From: OAS926 sp035503715
GTDB taxonomy: Bacteria > Pseudomonadota > Alphaproteobacteria > Rhizobiales > Rhizobiaceae
Reading direction: 5' to 3'
DNA length: 64,000 nt
Assembly (NCBI GenBank): GCA_035503715.1
Contig: DATJTE010000059.1
Coordinates: 1-64,000 of the forward strand
Position numbers and translations under genes: made by a program. The number at the start of each line of letters is the position of its first letter. The stretch's first letter is position 1. The notes under the pieces were generated by a model that did not search any database, was not told the origin of the DNA, and worked only from the letters and a program-made list of their open reading frames with translations. Below are positions 18,479 to 26,617 of this stretch, piece after piece.

Positions 18479-19093
18479 ATGCGTCTCAAGACATATATAG
18501 CGATCGCCGCCGTCGGTTTCACCACCGTGCTCGCAGGCTGCGTAGGTGGCGGAATGGCCACCTTCGCCGACTACGGGATGCGCAAGGATTCGGGCTACAC
18601 AATCCCGGCGATCCCGATCGACAAGGTCGACCGCAAGTTCCGCCGCCAGCTGGTGAACCTCGATACGAAGGAAAAGCCGGGCACCATCATTGTCGATACC
18701 AGCGACAAGTTCCTCTATTTCGTCATGCCGAAAGGCCAGGCGATGCGTTACGGCATCGGCGTCGGCCGCGAAGGCTTCACGTGGTCCGGCACGGCCCGTA
18801 TCGGCGCCAAGCGTGAGTGGCCCGTCTGGACCCCGCCGCCGGCAATGATCCGCCGCCAGCCTGAGCTGAAGAAGTGGGCAGGCGGCATGCCGCCTGGCCC
18901 CGGCAACGCGCTCGGCGCGCGCGCCCTGTATCTTCACAACAAGGGCGGCGACATGGGCTACCGGCTGCATGGCACGCCGGAATGGGCCTCGATCGGCAAG
19001 GCAATGTCGTCAGGTTGCATCCGGATGATGAACCAGGATGTGGTCGATCTGTATTCCCGCGCCGATGTTGGCGCCAAAGTAATCGTGCGGTGA
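18479..19093 (+). CDS. L,D-transpeptidase lipoprotein (YkuD domain)
   Basis: The 204-residue protein has a lipoprotein signal ending in a lipobox (TVLAGC), so it should be anchored in the outer or inner membrane facing the periplasm. The YkuD catalytic motif is complete: RLHGTPEWASIG followed by SSGCIRM, with nucleophile Cys180. Such enzymes crosslink peptidoglycan 3-3 or attach proteins to it; polar-growing Hyphomicrobiales encode many. The preceding 237-base gap to cueR holds no clear gene. A GAGGGGG ribosome-binding site is present. Confidence 0.93.
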   Translation: MRLKTYIAIAAVGFTTVLAGCVGGGMATFADYGMRKDSGYTIPAIPIDKVDRKFRRQLVNLDTKEKPGTIIVDTSDKFLYFVMPKGQAMRYGIGVGREGFTWSGTARIGAKREWPVWTPPPAMIRRQPELKKWAGGMPPGPGNALGARALYLHNKGGDMGYRLHGTPEWASIGKAMSSGCIRMMNQDVVDLYSRADVGAKVIVR

Positions 19094-19130
19094 ACCGTCC
19101 AAGGCAACAACAGGACGACGCGTAACAAAA

Positions 19131-19156
19131 AACCGGGCCGAAAAGCCCGGTTTTTT
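19131..19156 (+). terminator. Rho-independent terminator after the L,D-transpeptidase gene
   Basis: The stem aaccgggc (19131-19138) pairs with gcccggtt (19145-19152), and a T-tract follows. A run of A before the stem makes it usable in both directions, serving also the convergent nucleoside hydrolase gene. Confidence 0.85.
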
Positions 19157-19161
19157 GTTGG

Positions 19162-19267
19162 CTAGAGCGGTTCACCGTTTCTTCGAAACGTCGACCCGCT
19201 CTATCTCTTTGTTTTGGCCGCAATTCCGGACGCAGAACCGCTCACACTTTCGCCGGAATTGCTCTAG
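19162..19267. repeat. Rhizobial intergenic palindromic repeat
   Basis: The element starts CTAGAGCGGTTCACCG and ends GGAATTGCTCTAG, so its termini are inverted copies of each other. Inside is a smaller dyad (ctagagcgg with ccgctcta). Sequences of this form are widespread intergenic repeats in Mesorhizobium-like genomes. It lies in the convergent gap between two genes, next to the terminator. Confidence 0.75.
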
Positions 19268-19274
19268 TTTCGGT

Positions 19275-20216
19275 TCAGAACCTGCCGAGCCGCTCCACCA
19301 GAAGCTCGAAGAAGCCGTCAGCGTCGATGTCGCGCATGACGGTCGCGTTCTTCGGTCGCTTTGTAACGCCCCACCAGTCGATCACGGTCATGCCCATCGT
19401 GAGTTCCGACGCTGTCTCGACGGTGACGTTCACCTCGCGGCCGGCGAAGAGCTTCGGCTTGAGCAGATAAGCAATCACGCACGGATCGTGCAGCGGTCCG
19501 CCATCGGTGCCATATTTGCTTTCGTCAAACCGCTCGAAGAAGTCGAGCATCTGCGCCGTCGCCTTGCCGACCTTGCTCCCCATCGCGCGGAAGGCAGCAA
19601 CACGCTTCTTCGTGGTCAGCGCCTTGTGGGTCACATCGAGCGGCATCACGACGGTGGGGATGCCGGCGCGGAAAACGACGTCGGCCGCATGCGGATCGAC
19701 ATAGATGTTGAACTCGGCGGACGGGGTGACGTTGCCGCCTTCGAAGAAGCCGCCACCCATCAGCACGATCTGCTTGATGCGCGCGGCGATGCGCGGCTCG
19801 CGGTTCAGCGCCAGCGCGATGTTGGTCAGCGGACCGAGTGGGCAAAGCGTGATCGTTCCGCTTTTCTCCCGCATCAGCATTTCGACGATGAAGTCGACTG
19901 CGTGCTGCTCCTGCAGTTTCATCTTCGGCTCGGGCAGCTTTGGGCCATCGAGGCCGGTCTTGCCGTGTACTTCTTCGGCAGTGACGAGCTGGCGCGCCAG
20001 CGGCCGGATCGCGCCTGCGAAAACCTTGATGTCGGGTCTGCCTGCAAGCTCGCAGATCTTGCGCGCGTTCTTCTCGGTCAGTTTCAGCGGCACATTGCCG
20101 GCTACCGCCGTAATGCCGAGAACTTCAATCTCGGGGCTGCCCAGCGCCAGCAATATGGCGACCGCGTCGTCCTGACCCGGATCGGTATCGATGATAATCC
20201 TATGCTTTGCAGGCAT
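19275..20216 (-). CDS. Inosine-uridine-preferring nucleoside hydrolase family protein
   Basis: The 313-residue protein has the calcium-binding signature of nucleoside hydrolases at the N-terminus (IIIDTDPGQDDAVAILLAL). Further family motifs follow: LCPLGPLTNIALAL, the VLMGGGF strand, AEFNIYVDPHAA, and a late active-site region GPLHDPCVIAYLL with the His of the HD pair. It should cleave the N-glycosidic bond of ribonucleosides for salvage or catabolism; base preference cannot be read. The length is normal for the family. No transporter is adjacent. Confidence 0.92.
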   Translation of the reverse strand: MPAKHRIIIDTDPGQDDAVAILLALGSPEIEVLGITAVAGNVPLKLTEKNARKICELAGRPDIKVFAGAIRPLARQLVTAEEVHGKTGLDGPKLPEPKMKLQEQHAVDFIVEMLMREKSGTITLCPLGPLTNIALALNREPRIAARIKQIVLMGGGFFEGGNVTPSAEFNIYVDPHAADVVFRAGIPTVVMPLDVTHKALTTKKRVAAFRAMGSKVGKATAQMLDFFERFDESKYGTDGGPLHDPCVIAYLLKPKLFAGREVNVTVETASELTMGMTVIDWWGVTKRPKNATVMRDIDADGFFELLVERLGRF

Positions 20217-20248
20217 TCAGTCCCTCTTCCCGCGTTGAAATTCAAAGT

Positions 20249-20277
20249 CTTGATCTTCGGGGCGGCGCGGACCATAT
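20249..20277 (+). promoter_or_regulatory. RpoH (sigma-32)-type promoter for the small heat-shock gene
   Basis: CTTGAT at 20249-20254 and CCATAT at 20272-20277 are separated by 17 bases and lie about 65 bases before the hsp20 ATG. This fits the alphaproteobacterial RpoH pattern (CTTGAA, about 17 bases, CCATNT) and the downstream gene type. Confidence 0.6.
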
Positions 20278-20343
20278 CAGCAAGGACGGGAAGAATGCCA
20301 TCAGGGTTCCTCCCGAAACTGTCGCTCAGACGAGGACACAAAG

Positions 20344-20769
20344 ATGAGCCGGATGACGCCCTTTTCGAGCCCGCTTCTGCTCGGCTTCGACGCCATGGAG
20401 AAGACACTGGAACGGCTCTCCAAAGCGGGCGACACCTATCCGCCCTACAACATCGAGAGATTGAGGGCGACCGACGGCAGCGGCGAGCGCCTGCGGATTA
20501 CGCTTGCTGTTGCAGGCTTTGCCGACGCCGACCTCGATGTCTCCGTCGAGGAAAACCAGCTCGTCGTCCGCGGCAAGCAGAGCGACGAGACCGAGCGCGA
20601 ATATCTGCATCGCGGCATCGCGGCGCGGCAGTTCCAGCGAACCTTCGTGCTCGCCGACGGGATGCGTGTCATCGCGGCGGATTTGAAGAACGGGCTTTTG
20701 TCGATCGACCTCGATCGGCCGGAGCCGGAGCGGCTGATACGGAAAATAAACATTTTGGTTAAAGACTGA
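20344..20769 (+). CDS. Small heat-shock protein, Hsp20/IbpA family
   Basis: The 141-residue protein has the alpha-crystallin domain of bacterial class A small heat-shock proteins. It begins SSPLLLGFDAMEKTLERL and contains YNIERL, then LAVAGFADADLDVSVEENQL, and LHRGIAARQFQRTFVLADGM. It is an ATP-independent chaperone that holds unfolding proteins in the cytoplasm. The RpoH-type promoter just upstream is consistent. The short C-terminal tail ends ERLIRKINILVKD, where the I-x-I/V-like segment may mediate oligomer contacts. Confidence 0.93.
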   Translation: MSRMTPFSSPLLLGFDAMEKTLERLSKAGDTYPPYNIERLRATDGSGERLRITLAVAGFADADLDVSVEENQLVVRGKQSDETEREYLHRGIAARQFQRTFVLADGMRVIAADLKNGLLSIDLDRPEPERLIRKINILVKD

Positions 20770-20851
20770 GCAAAACCCGCTCGCTGGTCTTGGAACCAAA
20801 CAGCTCTATCGCGGGTTGGTCCGTCAGGGACGCCCCGCAAAGGAGGCTTCG

Positions 20852-21103
20852 ATGACTGAGAACAAGCACACCTATACCGAGGCCGAACTCGCCCATATCG
20901 GCGAAGGCTCCCTTGCCTATCTGCGCGAAATCGAGAGCGACGATCTGATGGGCAAATTCCCCGGCCTGCCTGAGATCGCCTCGGGCACGAAACTGTGGGC
21001 GCTCTTCGCGGCCAACGGCCAGCCGATCCTGCTTTCGGACGAGCGCGACCGTGCGATTGCCGGGGCATTCGCCAATGACCTAGTGCCGGTGAGCATTCAC
21101 TGA
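20852..21103 (+). CDS. DUF1150 family protein
   Basis: The 83-residue protein belongs to the DUF1150 family of Alphaproteobacteria, commonly found directly after a small heat-shock gene as here. It is acidic and soluble, with the conserved central motif LWALFAANGQPI. The function is unknown; linkage suggests a proteostasis role. The ATG at 20852 has a perfect AAGGAGG site just upstream, so an earlier ATG at 20816 was rejected. It is probably co-transcribed with the hsp20 gene from the RpoH-type promoter. Confidence 0.85.
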   Translation: MTENKHTYTEAELAHIGEGSLAYLREIESDDLMGKFPGLPEIASGTKLWALFAANGQPILLSDERDRAIAGAFANDLVPVSIH

Positions 21104-21122
21104 CCGGACACGCCGAATTGAA

Positions 21123-21144
21123 AAGGGCGGCATCCGCCGCCCTT
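21123..21144. terminator. Hairpin between DUF1150 gene and ptsN
   Basis: The nine-base stem aagggcggc and gccgccctt with a four-base loop sits between convergent genes. The following sequence is only weakly T-rich, so termination strength is uncertain. Confidence 0.6.
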
Positions 21145-21170
21145 CGATTCCATCCAAATTTCGAATCTGC

Positions 21171-21635
21171 CTAGGCGGCGTGCGACGCCGGCGTCTGCGC
21201 GAGAAATGCGTGGATGGCAGCGGAGTCTTTCGTGCCGCGAATCTTCGCCACCGTGTCGCCGTCACGCAGCACGCGCGCGATGCGCGACAGCGCCTTCAGA
21301 TGATCGGCGCCCGCACCCTCTGGCGCCAGCAGCAGGAAGACAAGATCGACGGGCTGATCGTCGAGCGCTTCGAAATCGACGGGCGTTTCAAGTCGCGCGA
21401 AAACGCCGGTGATGCGCTTCACACCGGCGAGCTTGCCGTGCGGGATCGCGATACCGTTGCCCACGCCGGTGGATCCCAGACGCTCGCGTTGCAAGATCGT
21501 GTCGAACACTTCGCGTTCCGGCAGGCCGGTGATCGCGGCGGCCTTTTCCGACAGCATCTGGAGAAGCTGTTTTTTTGAATTGGCCTTGAGCGCCGGCATG
21601 ATCGCCGTCACGTCGATCAAATCACTGAGATCCAT
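21171..21635 (-). CDS. ptsN: Nitrogen-regulatory phosphotransferase protein EIIA-Ntr (PtsN)
   Basis: The 154-residue protein is a full EIIA domain with the phosphorylated histidine at position 66 in GIAIPHGKLAG and the second active-site motif LVFLLLAPEGAGADHLKAL. It accepts phosphate from NPr and, unphosphorylated, tunes potassium transport, carbon storage and stress responses. Its position after rpoN and hpf is conserved in many Proteobacteria. It does not carry a sugar-permease domain, so it is regulatory. Confidence 0.95.
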   Translation of the reverse strand: MDLSDLIDVTAIMPALKANSKKQLLQMLSEKAAAITGLPEREVFDTILQRERLGSTGVGNGIAIPHGKLAGVKRITGVFARLETPVDFEALDDQPVDLVFLLLAPEGAGADHLKALSRIARVLRDGDTVAKIRGTKDSAAIHAFLAQTPASHAA

Positions 21636-21706
21636 GCTTTTCGCACCTTTTCTTGCCCGGTCCGCCGCAAGCCCCCAATGGCGCGGTCGAACCGGGATGA
21701 TTTTGC

Positions 21707-22285
21707 CTAACCGTTCGCCTTGATCGCGGACGGATCTATCCAGCCGATGTTTCCATCCGGCCTGCGATAGACGATGTTGACCTGCCCGTTGCCGGAATTG
21801 CGGAACACGAAGACCGGACTGTCCTTCGTGTCCAGTTCGATGACAGCGGAAGCCACCGTCATGCGCTGCAACGCCATTGTCTGTTCCGCGACGATTGCCG
21901 GCGCGTAATCCTCTGGCACCTCGTCGTCATCGTCCACAGCGGGTGCGGCGATGACCTGGTAGGAGATGTCGATGGAATCGCCGCCCGACGCTTTGTGCGA
22001 CTTCAGCCGGCGCTTGTAGCGGCGCAGCCGCTTCTCGAATTTTTCCGCGGCGATCTCGAACGCCGCGACTGCTTCCTGCGCCTCGCCGCCCGTCTGGATC
22101 GCCATTCCGGTATCGAGCCTCACCATGCAGTCGGCGGAGAAGCGAGACCCGGATTTCATGACAGTGACGTGACCGGAGAAGCCGCCATCGAAATATTTGT
22201 CGACGGTTTCGCCCATCCGGCCTTCAATCCGGGTTCGGAACGCATCTCCAATTTCCATATGTTTTCCAGAGATGCGCAGGCTCAT
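21707..22285 (-). CDS. hpf: Ribosome hibernation promoting factor, long form
   Basis: The 192-residue protein has the beta-alpha-beta-beta-beta-alpha ribosome-binding domain in its first 105 residues (MSLRISGKHMEIGDAFRTRI, then YKRRLKSHK). A variable linker rich in Asp and Glu follows. The C-terminal dimerisation domain (about 130-192) contains SPVFVFRNSGNGQVNIVYRR. Long HPF dimerises inactive 70S particles into 100S ribosomes in stationary phase. The 247 bases upstream to rpoN hold a C/G hairpin (around 22450-22470) but no gene. Confidence 0.94.
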   Translation of the reverse strand: MSLRISGKHMEIGDAFRTRIEGRMGETVDKYFDGGFSGHVTVMKSGSRFSADCMVRLDTGMAIQTGGEAQEAVAAFEIAAEKFEKRLRRYKRRLKSHKASGGDSIDISYQVIAAPAVDDDDEVPEDYAPAIVAEQTMALQRMTVASAVIELDTKDSPVFVFRNSGNGQVNIVYRRPDGNIGWIDPSAIKANG

Positions 22286-22532
22286 CCGAAACTGACCTTC
22301 CGTCCAGACTAGGTGCGGGTTCAGAGTTTATACGCGTAACCGCCCTGTACAAGCTTTCTCGGCGCAACCGCGCCGTGTCTCACGTCCGAACTTTCCGGTT
22401 GATATAGACCCCGTCCGTGGCGGGTAAACAGTGCAGGCTGACTGACAGTCCCGCCTCATGCGGGCGGGCTTCTAGTCGCTTCATTCCGGCTTGTCAATCA
22501 AGCGGGGGGAGGGGGTTGAAAAGGCTTGGTTT

Positions 22533-24059
22533 TCAGCGGCCGGCCGTCGCCAAAGCCCGTTTTTCGCGGCGTCTTTGCACGGAAGAGGGGATGCTCATGC
22601 CCTCGCGGTACTTGGCGACCGTCCGGCGGGCAATGTCGACGCCGTTTTTCTTGAGAATATCCACAATCGCGTCGTCTGAGAGCACATCCGCTGGCCGTTC
22701 GTCGTCGATCAGCTCGCGAATCCGGTCGCGCACGGCTTCCGACGAATGCGCATCGCCGCCTTCCGCCGAGGCAATCGCGGCGGTGAAAAAGTAGCGCAGT
22801 TCGAACACACCGCGCGAGGTGAGCATATATTTGTTGGCCGTGACGCGGCTGACCGTCGATTCATGCATGCCGATCGCATCGGCGACGGTGCGCAGATTGA
22901 GCGGACGCAGGTGCCGCACGCCATGCATCAGGAAGGCATCCTGCTGGCGCACGATCTCCGACGACACTTTCAGGATCGTCTTTGCCCGCTGGTCGAGGCT
23001 GCGCGTCAGCCAGTTGGCGCTCTGCAGGCACTCGGCGAGGAATTCCTTTTCCGCCTGATCACGCGTGCGGCTGCTCACCGTTCGGAAATAGATCTGGTCG
23101 ACCAGCAGGCGCGGCAGCGTGTCGGTGTTGAGCTCGACGGTCCAGCCGCCGTCCGCGGCCTGCTTCACCATAACGTCGGGCACGATCGTGTCGGAGGCGC
23201 CTTGCACGAAGGCGAGGCCCGGGCGCGGATCGAGCGCCCGGATCTCCGCCAACATGTCGATGAGGTCTTCCTCGTCGACGCCGCAAATCTTCTTCAGCGA
23301 CTGGAAGTCGCGCTTGGCCAACAGGTCGAGCCGACCGACCAGCGCCTTCATTGCCGGGTCGAGCCGGTCGCGGACGGCAAGCTGCAATGCCAGGCATTCG
23401 GCGAGATCGCGGGCAAACAGACCGGGTGGATCGAAGGTCTGGCACGTGGCAAGGATCGCCAGTACGGAACGATCTTCGGCGCTGAGCCGCACGGCGATGT
23501 CGTTGAGGTCGGCGCGCAGGTAGCCCGCTTCGTCCAGGCCGTCTGCAAGTTCGCGCGCGATCATCAGGTCGGCAGGCCTGGTGAAGGCAAAGGCGATCTG
23601 CTCCCCGACATGGTCGCGAAGCGTGACCCGCGCGGCTGCGACATCTTCGAGGTCGAAACCCTCAGGTGGCGTCTGGCCGGCATGGCCCGATGCCGATTTC
23701 CACTGCGCCGTCAGATCGGGTCCGAGCCGCTCCGATGCGCCGGGGTCGTCGGGGAAAATGTTCTCAAGCGAGGCGTCGAGCTTTTCCGAGATCGCTTCGG
23801 CGCTCCAGGCCTGGTCCGTTTCTTCGAACCAGTCGGCCTCGTCTGACGGGGTGTCGTGACCGGTATCGCCAGTGCCTTCCGGGGGCGATTCCTCGCGCGG
23901 CTCGGCGCGCTCGAGCAGTGGATTGCGCTCGATCTCTTCGTCGACGAATTTTTCCAGCTCGAGATGGGTGAACTGCAGCAGCCGGATCGACTGCATGAGC
24001 TGCGGCGTCATCACCAGCGCCTGGCTCTGGCGTAACTGCAGTTTCGCCGCAAGCGCCAT
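22533..24059 (-). CDS. rpoN: RNA polymerase sigma-54 factor RpoN
   Basis: The 508-residue protein shows all three sigma-54 regions. These are an N-terminal Gln/Leu-rich activator-interaction region (LQLRQSQALVMTPQLMQSIR), an acidic region II (SPPEGTGDTGHDTPSDEADW), and the core-binding and DNA-binding domains, including the helix-turn-helix (MHESTVSRVTANKYM). It ends with the RpoN box ARRTVAKYRE near 480-489. It directs transcription of nitrogen, dicarboxylate and other genes from -24/-12 promoters with activator ATPases. The order lptC-lptA-lptB-rpoN-hpf-ptsN is conserved. Confidence 0.97.
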   Translation of the reverse strand: MALAAKLQLRQSQALVMTPQLMQSIRLLQFTHLELEKFVDEEIERNPLLERAEPREESPPEGTGDTGHDTPSDEADWFEETDQAWSAEAISEKLDASLENIFPDDPGASERLGPDLTAQWKSASGHAGQTPPEGFDLEDVAAARVTLRDHVGEQIAFAFTRPADLMIARELADGLDEAGYLRADLNDIAVRLSAEDRSVLAILATCQTFDPPGLFARDLAECLALQLAVRDRLDPAMKALVGRLDLLAKRDFQSLKKICGVDEEDLIDMLAEIRALDPRPGLAFVQGASDTIVPDVMVKQAADGGWTVELNTDTLPRLLVDQIYFRTVSSRTRDQAEKEFLAECLQSANWLTRSLDQRAKTILKVSSEIVRQQDAFLMHGVRHLRPLNLRTVADAIGMHESTVSRVTANKYMLTSRGVFELRYFFTAAIASAEGGDAHSSEAVRDRIRELIDDERPADVLSDDAIVDILKKNGVDIARRTVAKYREGMSIPSSVQRRREKRALATAGR

Positions 24060-24230
24060 CGGACCCTACTCTACGCCTCCGCCTCTCAAAACAAATTATG
24101 CGCGGGCACCAAACTGGCCCGGCTTTTGCTTGTCAAGGCGACAATAGGCCGAAACGGCTTACCGGAGGGTTATCTCGGCTGTGGGAGCGGAGAATTCGGG
24201 GAAACGAGCGACTTCGGGCGGCAAACAGCC

Positions 24231-25046
24231 TTAAAGCGTAAAACTTTCGCCGAGATAGAGCCGCCTGACATCGGCGTTTTCAACGATATCGGACGGCTGG
24301 CCGTGGGTCAGCACCTCGCCGGCGTGAATAATGTAGGCACGGTCGATGAGACCGAGCGTCTCGCGCACATTGTGGTCGGTGATCAGGACGCCGATGCCGC
24401 GCGCGGTCAGATGGCGGACGAGCTGCTGGATATCGGCGACGGCGATCGGGTCGATGCCGGCAAACGGCTCGTCGAGTAGCATGTAGTGCGGCTTGGTGGC
24501 GAGCGCGCGGGCGATTTCCAGGCGGCGACGTTCGCCGCCCGAGAGCGACAGCGATGACGATTTCCTCAGATGCGAGATGTGGAACTCGTCGAGCAGCGAA
24601 TCGAGCGTCTTCTCCCGCTCTTTCCGGCTCTTCTCCGTGACTTCGAGAACCGCCCGAATGTTCTGCTCGACGGTCAGGCCGCGGAAGATCGAGGCTTCCT
24701 GCGGCAGGTAGCCGATGCCGAGCCGCGCGCGGCGGTACATCGGCATGGTGGTGACGTCGAAGCCGTCGATCTCGATCGTGCCGCGATCGACAGGCACTAG
24801 GCCGGTCACCATGTAGAAACACGTTGTCTTGCCGGCACCGTTCGGCCCGAGCAGGCCGACGGCCTCGCCGGCGCGCAGACCGATCGAGACGCCGTCCACG
24901 ACCCTGCGGCCTTTGTAGCTCTTGGTGAGGCCGCGCGCGATCAGCGTGCCTTTAAGCTGCGCGGCATCCGGCTTGACCGCGGGAGCGGCCAGCCTTTTCG
25001 AAAAACGTCCAAGAATGCGAGATGCGAGCGAGGCGTCCGAAGCCAT
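24231..25046 (-). CDS. lptB: Lipopolysaccharide export ATP-binding protein LptB
   Basis: The 271-residue ABC ATPase has Walker A GPNGAGKTT, Q-loop region YLPQEASIFRGL, signature LSLSGGERRRLEIARAL and Walker B MLLDEPFAGIDPIAV, followed by the switch histidine in LITDHNVRE. The EASIFRGLTVEQNI and GEVLTHGQPSDIV stretches are specific to LptB. It drives extraction of lipopolysaccharide with LptFG and LptC. A 30-residue N-terminal extension before the ABC core is seen. Its ATG overlaps the lptA stop by one base (TAATG). Confidence 0.96.
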   Translation of the reverse strand: MASDASLASRILGRFSKRLAAPAVKPDAAQLKGTLIARGLTKSYKGRRVVDGVSIGLRAGEAVGLLGPNGAGKTTCFYMVTGLVPVDRGTIEIDGFDVTTMPMYRRARLGIGYLPQEASIFRGLTVEQNIRAVLEVTEKSRKEREKTLDSLLDEFHISHLRKSSSLSLSGGERRRLEIARALATKPHYMLLDEPFAGIDPIAVADIQQLVRHLTARGIGVLITDHNVRETLGLIDRAYIIHAGEVLTHGQPSDIVENADVRRLYLGESFTL

Positions 25047-25636
25047 TACTGGCTCTGCAGTTTGTTCGCCGATCCGGGCGTGATGCTCATCTGAACGCGG
25101 CCTGAGCCCGCTTTGCCGCCATCAGCACAGCCTTCGACCTGCGCTTCGCCGGTGCCCATATCCGCCGTCAGCTTGCAGCCAACGAGCACATTGGCGCCCT
25201 CCGACAAGACGACTTCCTTGCCGGTGAGCGTCAGAATCTCGGTGCGCATGTCGAACACACCCTTGTCGCCGGTGGCGACCTGCGTGCCGGACTTCACGTA
25301 AATCTTGTTCTCGACTTCCAGCCGGTCGATGTTGGCCGAGCCCGTCGTGGCGGAACCGCCGGCGCCATCGTCAGCATAATAGACGGTCATCTTGCCGGCC
25401 TTGAGCAGCGTCTGGCCCTGCACGACGGAAACATTGCCGCTGAAGATCGCGACCTTCTCGGCGTCGCGCACTTCAAGCTTGTCGCTCTCGATCTGGATCG
25501 GGTCCTTGCCCGACAGCTTTAGCCCGGACAACCGGCTTTGCGCGGTGTTTTGCGCAGCAGCGAATTGCTGGGATGCAACGAGTGCGGCGAAGCAGAGTGC
25601 AAGCGCCGTGATAGGGCGGCGGTCAATTCGGAACAT
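25046..25636 (-). CDS. lptA: Lipopolysaccharide transport periplasmic protein LptA
   Basis: The 196-residue protein has a Sec signal peptide ending near FAAAQ (about 29) and an OstA/LptA beta-jellyroll domain (DPIQIESDKLEVRDAEKVAI, then FSGNVSVVQGQTLLKA). LptA polymers bridge LptC in the inner membrane to LptD in the outer membrane. Two cysteines (VGCKL, EGCAD) could form a disulfide in the periplasm. It overlaps lptC by 14 bases and lptB by one, so the three are translationally coupled. Confidence 0.95.
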   Translation of the reverse strand: MFRIDRRPITALALCFAALVASQQFAAAQNTAQSRLSGLKLSGKDPIQIESDKLEVRDAEKVAIFSGNVSVVQGQTLLKAGKMTVYYADDGAGGSATTGSANIDRLEVENKIYVKSGTQVATGDKGVFDMRTEILTLTGKEVVLSEGANVLVGCKLTADMGTGEAQVEGCADGGKAGSGRVQMSITPGSANKLQSQ

Positions 25637-26345
25637 TGGTGGCGTCGCCTTCGGCTTTGGCCGTTTTCATCCGGCCGGGTTCGATGTTCATCTTCACTCT
25701 TTTTTCGAAGACAAGAACTTTGCCGTTCTTGAGGACCTGCATCGAGTCGGCAGTTACGCGGACCCCATCCATGCTGATGTCGATCGGCTGGTCTGTAGTG
25801 AGGACGCCGGTCCTCACATTGACAAAGGCCGACTGAAGCAGCGCCTTCTTGCCATCGGTGGTCGTGACCGTGACGGGTTTGTCGACGACAAGCGTGTTCT
25901 TCTTCCTGTCGAAGACGCCGCTGGTCGCGTCGATGTCCGCCCAATTCTCGTCATCGACGGGAACGCGCGCATTGATGCCCTCGAGCTCGATCACCTCGGT
26001 GACCTTCGGATCCTGCAGTGCGCGCTCGGCGGTCATCGTGTAGGGGCGGTTGTTGGTGAAACCTTCGAGTTTAGGATTGGCCATCACCAGCTTGCCGTCG
26101 GAGAACGCGGCCTCGCCGAGCTCAAGCGTGGTGCTGCTGGGCATCGACCAAAATGAATAACCGATGAAGGAGGCGACGATCGCCGCGGCAATGCTGGGCA
26201 GTACAAACTTGAGGAAACGCACGCGCCTGGAATGACGCCGCGCTGCCGCGAACGCCGCGAGGCGCGCGCCATCGTGTTCCGGCGGAGCGATCCGCTGCGG
26301 CGCCGCACTTGCCTCATATCGCGCGGTGGGGTCGATCGCCGTCAT
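25623..26345 (-). CDS. lptC: Lipopolysaccharide export system protein LptC
   Basis: The 240-residue protein has a cytoplasmic N-terminus of about 45 residues, one transmembrane helix (VLPSIAAAIVASFIGYSFW, about 50-68) and a periplasmic LptC jellyroll (RPYTMTAERALQDP; TSGVFDRKKNTLVVD). It receives lipopolysaccharide from LptBFG and passes it to LptA. The ATG at 26345 was chosen because it starts the conserved topology and has AGAGGAT upstream; the frame is open a further 60 codons with no support. The 272 bases before it, up to the divergent sppA, hold the promoters and no gene. Confidence 0.92.
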   Translation of the reverse strand: MTAIDPTARYEASAAPQRIAPPEHDGARLAAFAAARRHSRRVRFLKFVLPSIAAAIVASFIGYSFWSMPSSTTLELGEAAFSDGKLVMANPKLEGFTNNRPYTMTAERALQDPKVTEVIELEGINARVPVDDENWADIDATSGVFDRKKNTLVVDKPVTVTTTDGKKALLQSAFVNVRTGVLTTDQPIDISMDGVRVTADSMQVLKNGKVLVFEKRVKMNIEPGRMKTAKAEGDATNVPN

Positions 26346-26617
26346 ATCCTCTGATTCTGCTATCCCGCTCCAGCGCCGGATGGCGCCTAACGTCCCGCTA
26401 GTATCGCATATAGGGCGGTTTTTCGCGAATTGCAGGCGCTTTGGCCCGCTCCGAAGCACCACCTGTCCGCGCAATATGGTATTTTTTGGTTCGGCGCCAG
26501 CGCCCGCCTGCACCGCCTGCGGCATCTTTGGCGATTGCGCTCGCCGCCGGAATCCGGTGACAGGACCGGCTCCTTTGCTCTAGAACCGTCCTTTCCACTC
26601 GTGAAACGAGGCACGCC

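Noticed and set aside
22449..22470. C/G hairpin between rpoN and hpf (cccgcc, loop, gggcggg)
   Set aside because: No T-tract on either strand and no conserved riboswitch pattern that I recognise. Left as simple secondary structure.
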